DNA from: Rhodospirillaceae bacterium
GTDB taxonomy: Bacteria > Pseudomonadota > Alphaproteobacteria > UBA6615
Assembly: GCA_018667335.1 (NCBI GenBank)
Contig: JABIVD010000051.1
Span: 1 to 64,000, forward strand
Direction of reading: 5' to 3'
Length of the DNA: 64,000 nt
The notes beneath the pieces were generated by a model. The model was not told the origin of the DNA. It made no database searches and saw only the letters and a list, made by a program, of their open reading frames with translations. Of this stretch, positions 42,475 to 51,787 are shown piece by piece (the stretch's first letter is position 1; each line of letters starts with the position of its first letter). The position numbers were made by a program, and so were the translations under genes.

Positions 42475-43807
42475 GCAGGTCGACGAATGCTGAGCGGCGC
42501 AAGTCGCGCAGATAGCGCCGTGAAAGCATGCCGATGCGTTCACGCTCGAGAGTTAGGCGGATTTCGTCGCGATTGGGCCCGATATCGTCTTGCCGCTCGC
42601 AGATCATGAGCACCTGTACGCCGGAGGGGACACGGATGGGCGTGCTCGCCTCGCCAACTTCCAGCTGAGACGCGAGTGCGCGCAGTTCAGCGTTCAGGTC
42701 CTTAAGCTGGAATCTTGCCGGCGTCGCAGGCTGCGGAGTGCCTGCTTCGGCTGCCGCAGCCGCGAAATCATCGCATCCCCGCACGCTCGAGGAGATCGCA
42801 CGTGCTGTCTGCATATGCGTGTCGATGGATCCCGGTGGTGCATCTGCCGCGGCCTGCAGCAGCATTTGGCGAAGCGCGACAGTCCGGTCGTTCTGGTCCG
42901 GCGGTTCGTTGGTGCGCTGGTCGATCAGTATTACGATCTGAATACCCTCGGGCACTTCGATCGGGTCGGAAACTTCCAGGCGCGCGAGGTTGATGATCAC
43001 GCTGTCGAGTGCGGGGCCGAGTTCCCCCGGTTGAACCCAGCCGATATCCCCACCGGTCGCGGCGGTCGCACTTTTGGAAAATTGCTGGGCCACGGCCTGA
43101 AATTCCGCTCCATCGCGAAGCTGCTCCACCAGCCGTCCGGCCAAGACGCGGATATCGGCCGTATCGGCAGGGTTGTCGATGGGGAGAAGGATTTCTCCAA
43201 CCCGGTACTCTGTTACGCCGGCGCTGGCGACGATGCGCGCAATGACGTCGTCGATTTCCTCATCGCCGATTTCGACGGTCGGGCGTACCGTTCGTGACAG
43301 CAGCTTCTGCCATGACAGGTTTGACCGAATTTGATTGAGCGCGGCGTTAAACGAGATGCCCTGGCGCGTGACAAAAGCTTCGAATTCGCCGGCGGGTAGA
43401 TTGTTCGATGATTCGATCTGTCCTATCGCATCGTCAATTTCAACCTGCGTGATGCGGATATTCAATCGATCCGCCTCCTGGTTCTGCAGGGCTTCATCGA
43501 TCAATTCCCGAAGAACTTGCGGTGCGATCCGGCGTTGGGTCTCGGCATTGTTCGGGAGCCCGGATGAGGAGATCAGCAGGCGCATGCGCTGCTGCACGTC
43601 GAAAATCGAAATGACCTTCTCGTTGACCACTGCGGCGATGCGTTGCACGTCCTGGGCGTATGCCGGTGGTGAAGCGACCAAGGCCCATAAGAGGCAGGTC
43701 ATCGCCAAAATGGTCATAGCGCCATAACGCGACTTCACCGTGTGCGCGTTCGATATGCGCGTGCGTGGCTGCATGTCTGCTTTAATCCGGTTGCCTGACT
43801 GTTTCAT
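42467..43807 (-). CDS. surA: Periplasmic chaperone SurA
   Basis: A 446-residue peptidyl-prolyl isomerase/chaperone for outer-membrane proteins. The N-terminus is long and basic before a hydrophobic signal core (MTILAMTCLLWALVASPPAYA), then the SurA N-domain AAVVNEKVISIFDVQQRMRLL and one recognisable parvulin domain containing GGDIGWVQPGELGPALD; a second, less conserved region follows. ATG 43807 directly abuts the lptD stop (TAAATG), giving tight coupling with the LPS-assembly genes it serves. Confidence 0.9.
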   Translation of the reverse strand: MKQSGNRIKADMQPRTRISNAHTVKSRYGAMTILAMTCLLWALVASPPAYAQDVQRIAAVVNEKVISIFDVQQRMRLLISSSGLPNNAETQRRIAPQVLRELIDEALQNQEADRLNIRITQVEIDDAIGQIESSNNLPAGEFEAFVTRQGISFNAALNQIRSNLSWQKLLSRTVRPTVEIGDEEIDDVIARIVASAGVTEYRVGEILLPIDNPADTADIRVLAGRLVEQLRDGAEFQAVAQQFSKSATAATGGDIGWVQPGELGPALDSVIINLARLEVSDPIEVPEGIQIVILIDQRTNEPPDQNDRTVALRQMLLQAAADAPPGSIDTHMQTARAISSSVRGCDDFAAAAAEAGTPQPATPARFQLKDLNAELRALASQLEVGEASTPIRVPSGVQVLMICERQDDIGPNRDEIRLTLERERIGMLSRRYLRDLRRSAFVDLRV

Positions 43808-45940
43808 TTAGAGGACCGAAGACCCAATTTGCCCGAGACTTTTGAATGTAATTCGGAACGTCAGCGATTCAACGCGCGGGATGTCCCGGTCGGTCGTGAA
43901 TGTTCGGTTGTATACTAGCTCGAAGTTCATGCAATCGCACTCGTAGACGAGAGCTGCGCCGTAGGAAAGTGTCCCACCCTCGGTTGTGAGGTCGCGCCGT
44001 GTCTCCATTTGTGCAGACCATTGATCGGTCAGTTTTGACTGCAGTGACGCTGTGACTTCTTCACGATCGGGGAAACCACTGGTGCGATCAAAAAACACAT
44101 AGTTGAGATCGACATTCAGGGCTGACGGGCCAACGGATGCGGCTATTTCCGTACGCCGGGCGCGGAGTGAATCGTGATCGAATCGGGTTTTGTACAGCAG
44201 GCTCATGAACCGATTGGGCGTGATCTGCAGATTTGCGACGATATCCGAGATTTGATCCTCAAGCCCCGTCCCGGAGGGGAAGGGGTTTGATTCGCGGAAC
44301 CGGATGGACTGACCGACCGTTAGGGTTGAAGCGCCGCCCAACTCGCCGAAGACGCCCGTTCGAATGCCGTAGACCAGCCGTTGCCCACCTTCCACACGGT
44401 CGGTACCCGAAAACCTGTTTGCGTCGAACAGATTGGTTTCATCGAAGGCAATGCTTTGGCTGTCTTCGTCGGGAATGTCATCCGGATTGCCGGCGTTTGG
44501 CGCAACGACGAGTGCCAACAGTGGCTCGAATATCTGACTGTTCGGGCCCGAGCGTCGAACCCAAGGGTATCGCCAACTGACGATGGCCTGCGGAAAAATA
44601 CGACCGGCAACGTCATTTTCGCGACCGCTCTCTGTTCCTGCATCGTTGACGTTGTAGAGGTTGCCCTGGACCGATGTACGAAAACTGGTAATCGAGCCCA
44701 AACTGTCGGTGTGGGATATCTGCCAGCCGGGCGTGAGGCTGATCCGCTGACTGGTGGCACCCACCTCGCGAGTTAGCGCGCGCAAATTCGCGTCGAGAGT
44801 CGTCATTCCGCCAAAACCACCGGGCGGACTGATGTAGCTATACTCAAGGTTCGGCGCGACGATGGGCGTTTCTTCCTGGATATCCTCGTCATTCAATCCC
44901 TGAAAGTAGAGGCCCTCGGCGACGGCGTAGGAGCGTGAACCGAAGCCTTCGACATAGAGGCGATTGGTGAGGGTGTCGTCGCTCCTGAAACCGTAGCGGC
45001 CGAGATAAGTGTCATCGCTGGCGAGCCGGATGTCTGCGCCCCAGCGCCAGAGTTCGTCGATTGAAAAGCGGGTTTCGGAATCGATGTGCCCGCGAAACCG
45101 ATCCTTGTCGGTCTGGGCGTCGTCGCGGGTAAACGACACGCGTGTGCGGTTTTCGCCGCTGGCGAACCTCTCGCGGTACTCACCTGTCACGACAGGCAGT
45201 TGGTCGGTCGAAAGAATGGGATCGAACGTCAGGTCGCTTTCATCCGAGATTGCCCAGAAATAGGGCACCTGGATATTCGACCCCAGTAAGCTCGAAGTGC
45301 CGAATGTCGGGGTCAGGATGCCGGATTTGCGTTGGACGGTCGGATCCGGGTGACTGAGATACGGGGTATAGGCGATGGGGACGCCGAGCAATTCCAGAGT
45401 GGCATCGCGATAGACGACCTCCTGTTCTTCGGCGTTGTGCACAACGCGGCGTGCCTTGATCTGCCACAGCGGTTCATCATCAAATCCAAGGCAATTGCGG
45501 CATGGCGAATAAACCGCCCGGGTGAGCTCCGTCTCGACCCCTCCGCGGCGTTGCGCACTGACGGAGGCAAGCCGGGAATCGTCATTCAGGAGCATCCGGA
45601 ACCCGCGCAAGAAACCTTCACGCATATCGGATGTAAGTTCCGCAAACTCGGCAAACAACACTTCGCCCGTCGGCTCGAGCAGCACCACGTTGCCGGTCGC
45701 GGTGACGATGTCGTCACGCTGGTTATAGGTGACGGCGTCCGCATTCAGTATTCGTTCACCCTGGACAATTTCCACATTCCCACGCGCCGTCGCGGTCCCA
45801 AGGTCTTCGTCAAAGGACAAATCATCCGCCGTCATCAGGACCGGCTGTTCTGAATCCACTTGCTGTCCGAAGGCTGCCGGGCCGCTCACCACCACGGCAA
45901 ATAGCCCCATCGCAATCCAGAGTGCGCGCGACGGCATCAT
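43808..45940 (-). CDS. lptD: LPS-assembly outer-membrane protein LptD
   Basis: A 710-residue outer-membrane protein that inserts LPS into the outer leaflet with LptE. It has a signal peptide ending near AAFGQQ, an N-terminal LptA-like jelly-roll (DDLSFDEDLGTATARGNVEI), and a large beta-barrel ending in a typical aromatic strand. Two Cys pairs, CRNC near the start of the barrel and CDC near the C-terminus, could make the inter-domain disulfides required for function. The start overlaps lptG by four bases. Confidence 0.93.
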   Translation of the reverse strand: MMPSRALWIAMGLFAVVVSGPAAFGQQVDSEQPVLMTADDLSFDEDLGTATARGNVEIVQGERILNADAVTYNQRDDIVTATGNVVLLEPTGEVLFAEFAELTSDMREGFLRGFRMLLNDDSRLASVSAQRRGGVETELTRAVYSPCRNCLGFDDEPLWQIKARRVVHNAEEQEVVYRDATLELLGVPIAYTPYLSHPDPTVQRKSGILTPTFGTSSLLGSNIQVPYFWAISDESDLTFDPILSTDQLPVVTGEYRERFASGENRTRVSFTRDDAQTDKDRFRGHIDSETRFSIDELWRWGADIRLASDDTYLGRYGFRSDDTLTNRLYVEGFGSRSYAVAEGLYFQGLNDEDIQEETPIVAPNLEYSYISPPGGFGGMTTLDANLRALTREVGATSQRISLTPGWQISHTDSLGSITSFRTSVQGNLYNVNDAGTESGRENDVAGRIFPQAIVSWRYPWVRRSGPNSQIFEPLLALVVAPNAGNPDDIPDEDSQSIAFDETNLFDANRFSGTDRVEGGQRLVYGIRTGVFGELGGASTLTVGQSIRFRESNPFPSGTGLEDQISDIVANLQITPNRFMSLLYKTRFDHDSLRARRTEIAASVGPSALNVDLNYVFFDRTSGFPDREEVTASLQSKLTDQWSAQMETRRDLTTEGGTLSYGAALVYECDCMNFELVYNRTFTTDRDIPRVESLTFRITFKSLGQIGSSVL

Positions 45941-47037
45941 CCGTCCTCGAGATGCAGGAGAAATGTGAGGCCGATCAACAGGCTGACCCCCGCCGGAGTC
46001 CAGGCCGCGAGGATCACGGGTACGCTCGCCCCCAGGCCGAGTGCCTGGATGACGTTCGTCAGGAGAAACAAAAAGAACCCGGCCAGGACGCCGGCGCCAA
46101 CGAGGACGATTGTGCCGCCGCGTCTGGTTAACCGGAGAGAGAATATTGCTGCGATCAAAACCATTGCGGCCAGCAGCACCGGCTCCGCCAGAAGCGCGTG
46201 GAACTGGAGCTGGTGTGCGACCGGCGAGAACCCGGTCTCTTCAAGCACTCTTATAAAGCGGGGCAAATTCCAAAGCGCAACTGTATCGGGACTGGCGAAA
46301 CTTTCCTGAATCTTGTCGGGGGTCAGGTCGGTCGCGAGATTTTTCTTGGCGACGAAAACGCCTGCGCGTCCAGGCCGGGTGAGCCATGCCTCGGAGAGCT
46401 CCCATCTCCCATTCAGAAGCAAGGCGCTCTTGGCGTCGATTCGGCCGATAAATTTGTCATCGTCGGCGAATTCGAAAACGATGACCTGCTCCAGCCGAAG
46501 TTCGTCGGGTTGTACTCGCGCGGCATGGATTACTGTTTGTCCGGCGCCATCATCGCTGTTCTGGCGTAGCCATATTCCCTCGGCGGACACGGCCAGAAGG
46601 GAGGAGCGGCCCGTAAGATATCTGCCTTCGAGCTCTTCAAATTGAGACAACAGCACTGCGGAAAGGGGATTAACGACGGTGATGTTGATGATGCCGAGCG
46701 CGACCGCAGCGATGATCGCCGGGGTCAGGAACTGCCAAACCGAAACGCCGGCTGCGCGCAGCACGACAAGTTCGTGGTTCCGGGTGAGGCGCAGGAACGT
46801 GAATATGCCGCCGAACATGACCGCAAAGGGCACGGCCTCCTGTGCCAGGAAAGGCGTACGCAACAACGCCATGCTGGTGATGACGCTGAAGGTTGCCTCG
46901 CTCCGTCCGCTGCCCCGGCGCAACAGCTCCACCGCATCGATCAGCATGATGACTGCAACGATCGTTGCGAACATGATCACGAACCAGATCAGGAACTGGC
47001 GCAGGATATAGAAGGAGATGGTGCGCGAAGCGATCAC
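45937..47037 (-). CDS. lptG: LPS export ABC transporter permease LptG
   Basis: A 366-residue YjgP/YjgQ-family permease of the Lpt bridge, with six membrane helices and a periplasmic beta-jellyroll domain between helices 3 and 4. Visible landmarks are TISFYILRQFLIWFVIMFATI, the coupling-helix region RNHELVVLRAAGVSVWQFL and the late helices around VGAGVLAGFFLFLLTNV. The start codon appears to be GTG at 47037. It follows lptF by 12 bases and its stop overlaps the lptD ATG. Confidence 0.92.
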   Translation of the reverse strand: MIASRTISFYILRQFLIWFVIMFATIVAVIMLIDAVELLRRGSGRSEATFSVITSMALLRTPFLAQEAVPFAVMFGGIFTFLRLTRNHELVVLRAAGVSVWQFLTPAIIAAVALGIINITVVNPLSAVLLSQFEELEGRYLTGRSSLLAVSAEGIWLRQNSDDGAGQTVIHAARVQPDELRLEQVIVFEFADDDKFIGRIDAKSALLLNGRWELSEAWLTRPGRAGVFVAKKNLATDLTPDKIQESFASPDTVALWNLPRFIRVLEETGFSPVAHQLQFHALLAEPVLLAAMVLIAAIFSLRLTRRGGTIVLVGAGVLAGFFLFLLTNVIQALGLGASVPVILAAWTPAGVSLLIGLTFLLHLEDG

Positions 47038-47049
47038 GGGCGTGGCGGC

Positions 47050-48165
47050 CTAAGCATCTGCGGGTGCGATGGCGATAGATCTGCGGCGGGGAACACGCAC
47101 CAACCAATAGATCGAGAGCGCGATCGCGCCCAACGGCAAAGCGTAGCTGAAGGGAATGATCGCCAGTGAATTCCGCGAAACATTAAACAATCCGAGCGCT
47201 GCGACCTGAAGGGCGAAAATCAGGGCAATAGCGAACAATATTCGGCCGGCCTGTCCCCGGCGGTTCAAGTCGCCGGAAAGCAGCACCGCCATAGCGACGG
47301 CGGCGAAAGCCAATATGTGGAGTGGGCTGGAAAGGCGCCGATGGCCTTCGGCGATGAGCTGGGTCGAGTAGGTTCGGTCGTGGAGCCCGTCTCCTGGCCA
47401 CAAGAGCGAATCCAGGAAGCGTTCCTCGGGCTCTCGCCATCGCGTGGAGACATCCTGGCTGAGGAGGCTGAGGTCGAGCGAATACTGGTCGAAATTGAAC
47501 AAAGTCAGGCGCCCTGACTCCCGGTCGACTTCCTGCTGGCTGCCGTTGAAGAGGACGATCCGGGTTCCCTGGCCTGTCTGACTCGCGGTGCCGCGCTCGG
47601 CGGTGTAGGTCACCGGGCGTTCGCGATCGCGGGAATCATGGGCAAAAATCCCGCGCAGCTCACCCTCGCCGGAGCGCTCGCGGATATAGATGGTCAAACC
47701 ATCGACCGGGGTGTTGAAACGTTGCTCTTGCAACAGCACGCTTCCGTAACTGTTGCGATAGTTGAACTGCTGCAACTTGAAGGCATGGGTCGACGCGGGC
47801 ACCAGATACAGTTGCAGCGCGAATCCGATGAGCACGCCGAGTAAGCCCAGCATCAGGCCCGGCCGGGCGAGGGACATCTGGCCGACGCCGGCGGCGCGCA
47901 TAACGACAAGCTCACTGTCGTTCGTGAGTTTATTGTAGACCACGAGTATGGCGGCAAAGATTGCGATCGGAAGCACGACGGCCATGAACTTTGGCAGGTT
48001 GAGGGCGGTCATCTCGAAAAGAACCGTGATCGGCAAGCCGCGGTTGACGATGAAGTCGATCAACCGGAGAGATCCGAAGAGCGAAATCAGCAAGATGAGC
48101 GCGCCGGCCACAAACAGGCTGGCGAATGCCAGTTGCCGGAATATGTATCCGCTGATCGACGTCAT
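47050..48165 (-). CDS. lptF: LPS export ABC transporter permease LptF
   Basis: A 371-residue partner permease of LptG with the same six-helix plus periplasmic-domain design: IFRQLAFASLFVAGALILLI, the coupling-helix region NDSELVVMRAAGVGQMSLA, a periplasmic domain rich in beta strands, and C-terminal helices. ATG 48165 is chosen because it begins the conserved TSISGYIFRQL; GGGAG lies about eight bases before it. The open frame further upstream is the divergent leader shared with pepA, containing a striking palindrome. Confidence 0.92.
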   Translation of the reverse strand: MTSISGYIFRQLAFASLFVAGALILLISLFGSLRLIDFIVNRGLPITVLFEMTALNLPKFMAVVLPIAIFAAILVVYNKLTNDSELVVMRAAGVGQMSLARPGLMLGLLGVLIGFALQLYLVPASTHAFKLQQFNYRNSYGSVLLQEQRFNTPVDGLTIYIRERSGEGELRGIFAHDSRDRERPVTYTAERGTASQTGQGTRIVLFNGSQQEVDRESGRLTLFNFDQYSLDLSLLSQDVSTRWREPEERFLDSLLWPGDGLHDRTYSTQLIAEGHRRLSSPLHILAFAAVAMAVLLSGDLNRRGQAGRILFAIALIFALQVAALGLFNVSRNSLAIIPFSYALPLGAIALSIYWLVRVPRRRSIAIAPADA

Positions 48166-48180
48166 GGATGCTCCCGGTTT

Positions 48181-48200
48181 GACGTTTCCCCGGAAACGTC
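48181..48200. promoter_or_regulatory. 20-bp perfect palindrome in the lptF leader
   Basis: GACGTTTCC (48181-48189) and GGAAACGTC (48192-48200) are exact inverted repeats around CC. The element ends 16 bases upstream of the lptF start codon, next to its ribosome-binding site. It could be a repressor operator or, in the mRNA, an 8-bp stem with a CGGG tetraloop that affects ribosome access. Confidence 0.55.
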
Positions 48201-48390
48201 TCTCAAGTTGCTGATTCGTAAAACAAAGACCTGCTTGTCGAATTGTTTGTAACAGATCGCCCGGCCGGGAAAAACACTTCCCGCACCGGTGGGCCATGCC
48301 TTGCGCCCGGTTCGTGGGTACTCTAAATCTCGAACAGCTTTCGACGGCGTGTCGCAGCCTGTGTCCCGCATAATTATGGATTGGATCGTC

Positions 48391-49881
48391 ATGAAAATTT
48401 CCTTCGCCGAACCGAAATTGCCCACGAGCGGCCTCCTCGTTTTTCTGGTTGATGCAGATGCGCGGCTTGGAACCAGTGCGAAGGCAATCGACAAGGCAAC
48501 CAAGGGTGCGCTGTCGCGCGCTCTGAAGGCGGCGAGTTTCGCGGGAAAGAAGGGCGAAAGTTTGTCGGTTCTCGCGCCTCAGGGCAGGGAAAAGACGACA
48601 ATTTTGCTGATCGGAGCCGGCGATGCCAAGGATATGGATGCGCTGCGTGCGCAGGAAATCGGCGCGCAGATATACAAGGCTGCCGGCGGAATTTCGGATT
48701 CTTCTGCGACAATTATCGCGGAGATGACGGGAGCCAAGGTGCGCGGCGGTGAACTGGCGGCCAGTATTGCGATCGGCGCGCGTTTGCGGTCCTACAAGTA
48801 TGACAAATACCTGACCGGTTCGAAGGGCCGGGGTGGCTCGAAAAGTTTGTCTCGTCTTCAAATCATGGTGAAGGGAGCTGCGGATGCGCGCCGGCGATAC
48901 GCAGTGCTTGCGCCCGTGGCCGACGGGGTCGATATGGCCCGCGATCTCGTGTCGGAGCCGAGCAATGTAAAATCACCCAAATGGATGGCCGCGCAGTGCC
49001 GCAAGCTGACGAAGCTCGGCGTCAAGGTCGAGGTGCTGGGCGAGGCCCAGATGCGCAAGCTCGGGATGAACGCCTTGCTGGCCGTGGGGCAAGGCAGCGT
49101 GCGCGAATCCCAGCTCGTGGTAATGCGCTGGAACGGGGGCGGCCGCGATGCCAAGACCGTGTCGTTTATCGGCAAGGGCGTCACCTTTGACACCGGTGGA
49201 ATTTCAATCAAGCCGGCCGGCGGCATGGAAGACATGATCTGGGATATGGGCGGTGCGGGGACCGTCATCGGCGCGATGCGCGCCATCGCCGGGCGGAAGG
49301 CCAAGGCCAACGTCATTGGCGTGGTCGGTCTGGTCGAGAACATGCCCGACGGAAATGCCCAGCGGCCCGGCGATATCGTGACATCGATGTCGGGTCAGAC
49401 GATTGAAGTGATCAACACCGATGCCGAAGGTCGCCTCGTGCTGGCGGACGCGCTTTGGTACACGCAAAAGCGGTTCAAGCCCGACGTGATGATCGACTTC
49501 GCGACCCTGACGGGCGCGATCATGGTGGCGCTGGGGCGCGAATATGCCGGCCTCTACGCCAGTGATGACGGCTTGGCGGAACGTATCGTGTCTTCGAGCC
49601 AGGGTGTCGGCGAGAAAATATGGCGAATGCCGCTGGATGATGCCTTTGACCGGCAAATCAACACGCCGCGCGCCGACATGAAGAATGTTGGACCGCGCTG
49701 GGGCGGCAGCATCACCGCTGCGCAGTTCCTGCAGCGTTACACCAATGACGTGCCCTGGGCGCATATGGATATCGCGGGTGTCGCCTGGTCGGACAAGGAA
49801 CTGCCGCTGATGGCGCGAGGCGCCACCGGTTTCGCCGTTCGTACGCTCGATCAGTTCGTTCGCGACCACTACGAGAAATAG
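48391..49881 (+). CDS. pepA: Leucyl aminopeptidase PepA
   Basis: A 496-residue M17 cytosolic aminopeptidase with two metal ions. The catalytic domain shows VSFIGKGVTFDTGGISIKPA and the family signature NTDAEGRLVLADAL, plus the hexamer-interface GGSITAAQFLQRY. PepA also acts as a DNA-binding regulator in some bacteria. ATG 48391 starts the conserved KISFAEPKL; the frame extending to 48289 is leader. It diverges from the lpt operon and is followed by holC. Confidence 0.94.
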   Translation: MKISFAEPKLPTSGLLVFLVDADARLGTSAKAIDKATKGALSRALKAASFAGKKGESLSVLAPQGREKTTILLIGAGDAKDMDALRAQEIGAQIYKAAGGISDSSATIIAEMTGAKVRGGELAASIAIGARLRSYKYDKYLTGSKGRGGSKSLSRLQIMVKGAADARRRYAVLAPVADGVDMARDLVSEPSNVKSPKWMAAQCRKLTKLGVKVEVLGEAQMRKLGMNALLAVGQGSVRESQLVVMRWNGGGRDAKTVSFIGKGVTFDTGGISIKPAGGMEDMIWDMGGAGTVIGAMRAIAGRKAKANVIGVVGLVENMPDGNAQRPGDIVTSMSGQTIEVINTDAEGRLVLADALWYTQKRFKPDVMIDFATLTGAIMVALGREYAGLYASDDGLAERIVSSSQGVGEKIWRMPLDDAFDRQINTPRADMKNVGPRWGGSITAAQFLQRYTNDVPWAHMDIAGVAWSDKELPLMARGATGFAVRTLDQFVRDHYEK

Positions 49882-49894
49882 GTCCACCTACACC

Positions 49895-50353
49895 GTGACG
49901 GAGATCCGATTCTATCATCTGACGCGCCGCACCCTGGAAGAGGTGTTGCCTGTCATGCTCGAACGGACAGTTGTGCGCGATGGGCGCCGTGCGATCGTCA
50001 TTGCGGGCTCGCCCGAACGCGTCGAGGATCTCAACACGCATCTCTGGACGTACAATGACCGTGTGTTCCTGCCACACGGCAGCAAGACGGACGGGCATGC
50101 GGCACTGCAGCCGGTGTGGCTTACCGACCAGGATGAAAACCCCAACGACGCGCGGGTCCTGTTTCTCGCCGACGGAGCGCAGTCTGCCGATCCCGGTGGT
50201 TTTGATCTCGTTTGCGAACTGTTTGACGGGCGCGACGATGCGACCGTGAGCGCGGCGCGCGCACGCTGGCAGATTTACAAAGATGCCGGGCACGACCTGA
50301 CCTATTGGCAGCAAACTGAGCGCGGCGGTTGGGAACAGAAAGCTACCGGATAG
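49895..50353 (+). CDS. holC: DNA polymerase III subunit chi
   Basis: A 152-residue HolC protein, which links the clamp loader to single-strand-binding protein. EIRFYHLTRRTLEEVLPVML, FLPHGSKTDGHAALQPVWL, and the C-terminal RARWQIYKDAGHDLTYWQQ segment match the family. The start codon is GTG at 49895, 13 bases after the pepA stop. pepA-holC is a conserved pair in Proteobacteria. Confidence 0.93.
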   Translation: MTEIRFYHLTRRTLEEVLPVMLERTVVRDGRRAIVIAGSPERVEDLNTHLWTYNDRVFLPHGSKTDGHAALQPVWLTDQDENPNDARVLFLADGAQSADPGGFDLVCELFDGRDDATVSAARARWQIYKDAGHDLTYWQQTERGGWEQKATG

Positions 50354-50460
50354 CGACAATCACCGCTGCGGACCGATCAAAGTCATCATCGATGCCTTGT
50401 CGCCGCCGTGCGCGCTGGATATAACGCGCCGACATTTTCATTCCAGACCGGAGCATACCC

Positions 50461-50883
50461 ATGGCCCTCGAGCGCACGTTCTCGATCATCAAACCCGACG
50501 CGACGAAGCGGAACCTGACCGGCAAGATCATTGCCAAGTTCGAGGACGCCGGATTGCGCGTTGTGGCCCAGCGCCGCATTCATCTCAGCCGCGAGCAGGC
50601 CGAGGAATTTTACGGCGTTCATCGCGAGCGTCCGTTCTTCAACGATCTGGTCGCGTTCATGACGTCCGGCCCGGTCGTCGTTCAGGTGCTGGAAGGCGAG
50701 GACGCGATCGCGCGCAATCGCGAGATCATGGGCGCCACCAATCCCGCCGATGCGGCAGAGGGCACGATCCGCAAGGAGTTCGCGGAATCGATCGAGGCGA
50801 ATTCCGTGCATGGTTCGGATGCGCCAGAGACCGCGGCCGAAGAGATCGCGTTCTTCTTCAAAGAGAATGAGATCGTCGGCTGA
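50461..50883 (+). CDS. ndk: Nucleoside diphosphate kinase
   Basis: A 140-residue enzyme that equalises nucleoside triphosphate pools through a phospho-His intermediate. The active-site His117 lies in NSVHGSD, and [18 protein letters not shown] and [15 protein letters not shown] are family hallmarks. The length is normal. It follows holC by 107 bases; that gap contains no recognisable gene. Confidence 0.97.
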   Translation: MALERTFSIIKPDATKRNLTGKIIAKFEDAGLRVVAQRRIHLSREQAEEFYGVHRERPFFNDLVAFMTSGPVVVQVLEGEDAIARNREIMGATNPADAAEGTIRKEFAESIEANSVHGSDAPETAAEEIAFFFKENEIVG

Positions 50884-50884
50884 T

Positions 50885-50908
50885 CGCCACGCCTGATCCG
50901 GCATGGCG
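50885..50908. terminator. Hairpin between convergent ndk and coxIV-like genes
   Basis: CGCCACGCC (50885-50893) and GGCATGGCG (50900-50908) pair at eight of nine positions around TGATCC, directly after the ndk stop. The site suits a shared terminator for the two convergent genes, though no T run is present. Confidence 0.5.
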
Positions 50909-50916
50909 GGGGTTGG

Positions 50917-51042
50917 TTAGACGATTGTCCACCACATGATGAGCAGGGCAATCGTAACCGCGATTCCCGAATAGGACATAAAGCGCAGAAAACCAGTCCA
51001 GGTTTTCCAGCGGCGTTCGAGATTCATAATATCGTCGGACAT
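50917..51042 (-). CDS. aa3-type cytochrome c oxidase subunit IV (small, COX4-like)
   Basis: A 41-residue protein read from ATG 51042 to TAA 50917-50919. After a short acidic N-terminus it reads LERRWKTWTGFLRFMSYSG then a single hydrophobic helix IAVTIALLIMWWTIV. This matches the tiny subunit IV of alphaproteobacterial aa3 oxidases, whose pattern is a short polar head with a conserved Trp..F.RF followed by one membrane span. An in-frame ATG at 51054 is also possible. A promoter-like TTGACG/TATAAA pair lies upstream. It is far from any oxidase operon, which is usual for this gene. Confidence 0.75.
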   Translation of the reverse strand: MSDDIMNLERRWKTWTGFLRFMSYSGIAVTIALLIMWWTIV

Positions 51043-51080
51043 GTTCACTCGCATGTTTCCGGTTGAGCGTTAGCCTGAGT

Positions 51081-51108
51081 TTTATACGCGACCGCCGGGG
51101 GCGTCAAA
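51081..51108 (-). promoter_or_regulatory. Candidate promoter of the coxIV-like gene
   Basis: On the minus strand TTTGAC/TTGACG (51108-51102) and TATAAA (51086-51081) are 15-16 bases apart, about 40 bases before ATG 51042. The spacing is slightly short, but both hexamers are good. Confidence 0.45.
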
Positions 51109-51127
51109 GCCCTTCGGCGAGGTTTTT
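51091..51127 (+). terminator. Rho-independent-like terminator after the coxIV/purN boundary
   Basis: ACCGCCG and GGGC pair with GCCC and CGGCGAGGT around GTCAAA, and five T follow (51123-51127) on the plus strand. It would stop rightward transcripts from ndk before they run antisense into purN. It overlaps the candidate minus-strand promoter. Confidence 0.5.
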
Positions 51128-51133
51128 CGCATG

Positions 51134-51787
51134 TCACACGGGTCGAGGGTGAATCAGCGGGCCGGTGACCATATCCGGCATGTCGATGATCGCACGCTCA
51201 TCGAGGATTTTGACCCTGTCTTCCGCCAGGAGCCGGACGGCGTGGGGGTAGCAAAGATGCTCGGCCTCCAGAATGCGGGCCGCGAGCGTATCGTCGTCAT
51301 CGTCAGGCAGGACCGGGACGGCGGCCTGCACGAGGATCGGCCCGGCATCCATCTCGGGGCGCACGATATGCACGGTGCAGCCGCTCAGGCGAACACCGGC
51401 CGCGATCGCCTGTGCGTGGGCGTCGATACCTTTAAAGGCCGGGAGGAGTGAGGGGTGAATATTCACCACCTTGTCGCGCCAGGCCTCGACAAACCAGCTG
51501 GACAGGAGGCGCATGAAGCCGGCAAGGCAGACAAGTTCCGCACCTGATGCTCTGAGTTTTTCGTCGACCTGCCGATCGAAACTTTCGCGGTCCGGGAATG
51601 CGCCATGCTCGATCACAGAGGTCTCTATTCCCGCGGCCCTGGCGTGATCGAGACCCTGCGCGTTCGGTTTGTTCGAAACGACCAGCACGATTTCGGCGGG
51701 AAAACCGGGTGTCGCGCAGGCGGCTATCAGGGCCTGCAGGTTGGAGCCCCGGCCGGAAATCAGGACGCCGACCTTCAGGCGGATCAT
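51134..51787 (-). CDS. purN: Phosphoribosylglycinamide formyltransferase PurN
   Basis: A 217-residue folate-dependent enzyme of the third purine-synthesis step. [28 protein letters not shown] and [20 protein letters not shown] contain the active-site Asn and His; the catalytic Asp is in [16 protein letters not shown]. It overlaps purM by four bases, the usual purM-purN coupling. Confidence 0.95.
   Translation of the reverse strand: MIRLKVGVLISGRGSNLQALIAACATPGFPAEIVLVVSNKPNAQGLDHARAAGIETSVIEHGAFPDRESFDRQVDEKLRASGAELVCLAGFMRLLSSWFVEAWRDKVVNIHPSLLPAFKGIDAHAQAIAAGVRLSGCTVHIVRPEMDAGPILVQAAVPVLPDDDDDTLAARILEAEHLCYPHAVRLLAEDRVKILDERAIIDMPDMVTGPLIHPRPV

Noticed and set aside
42475-42543. ATG 42543 as the rsmA start
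   Set aside because: It would add 23 Cys-rich residues entirely inside surA; family N-termini fit the GTG at 42474 better, though this is not proven.
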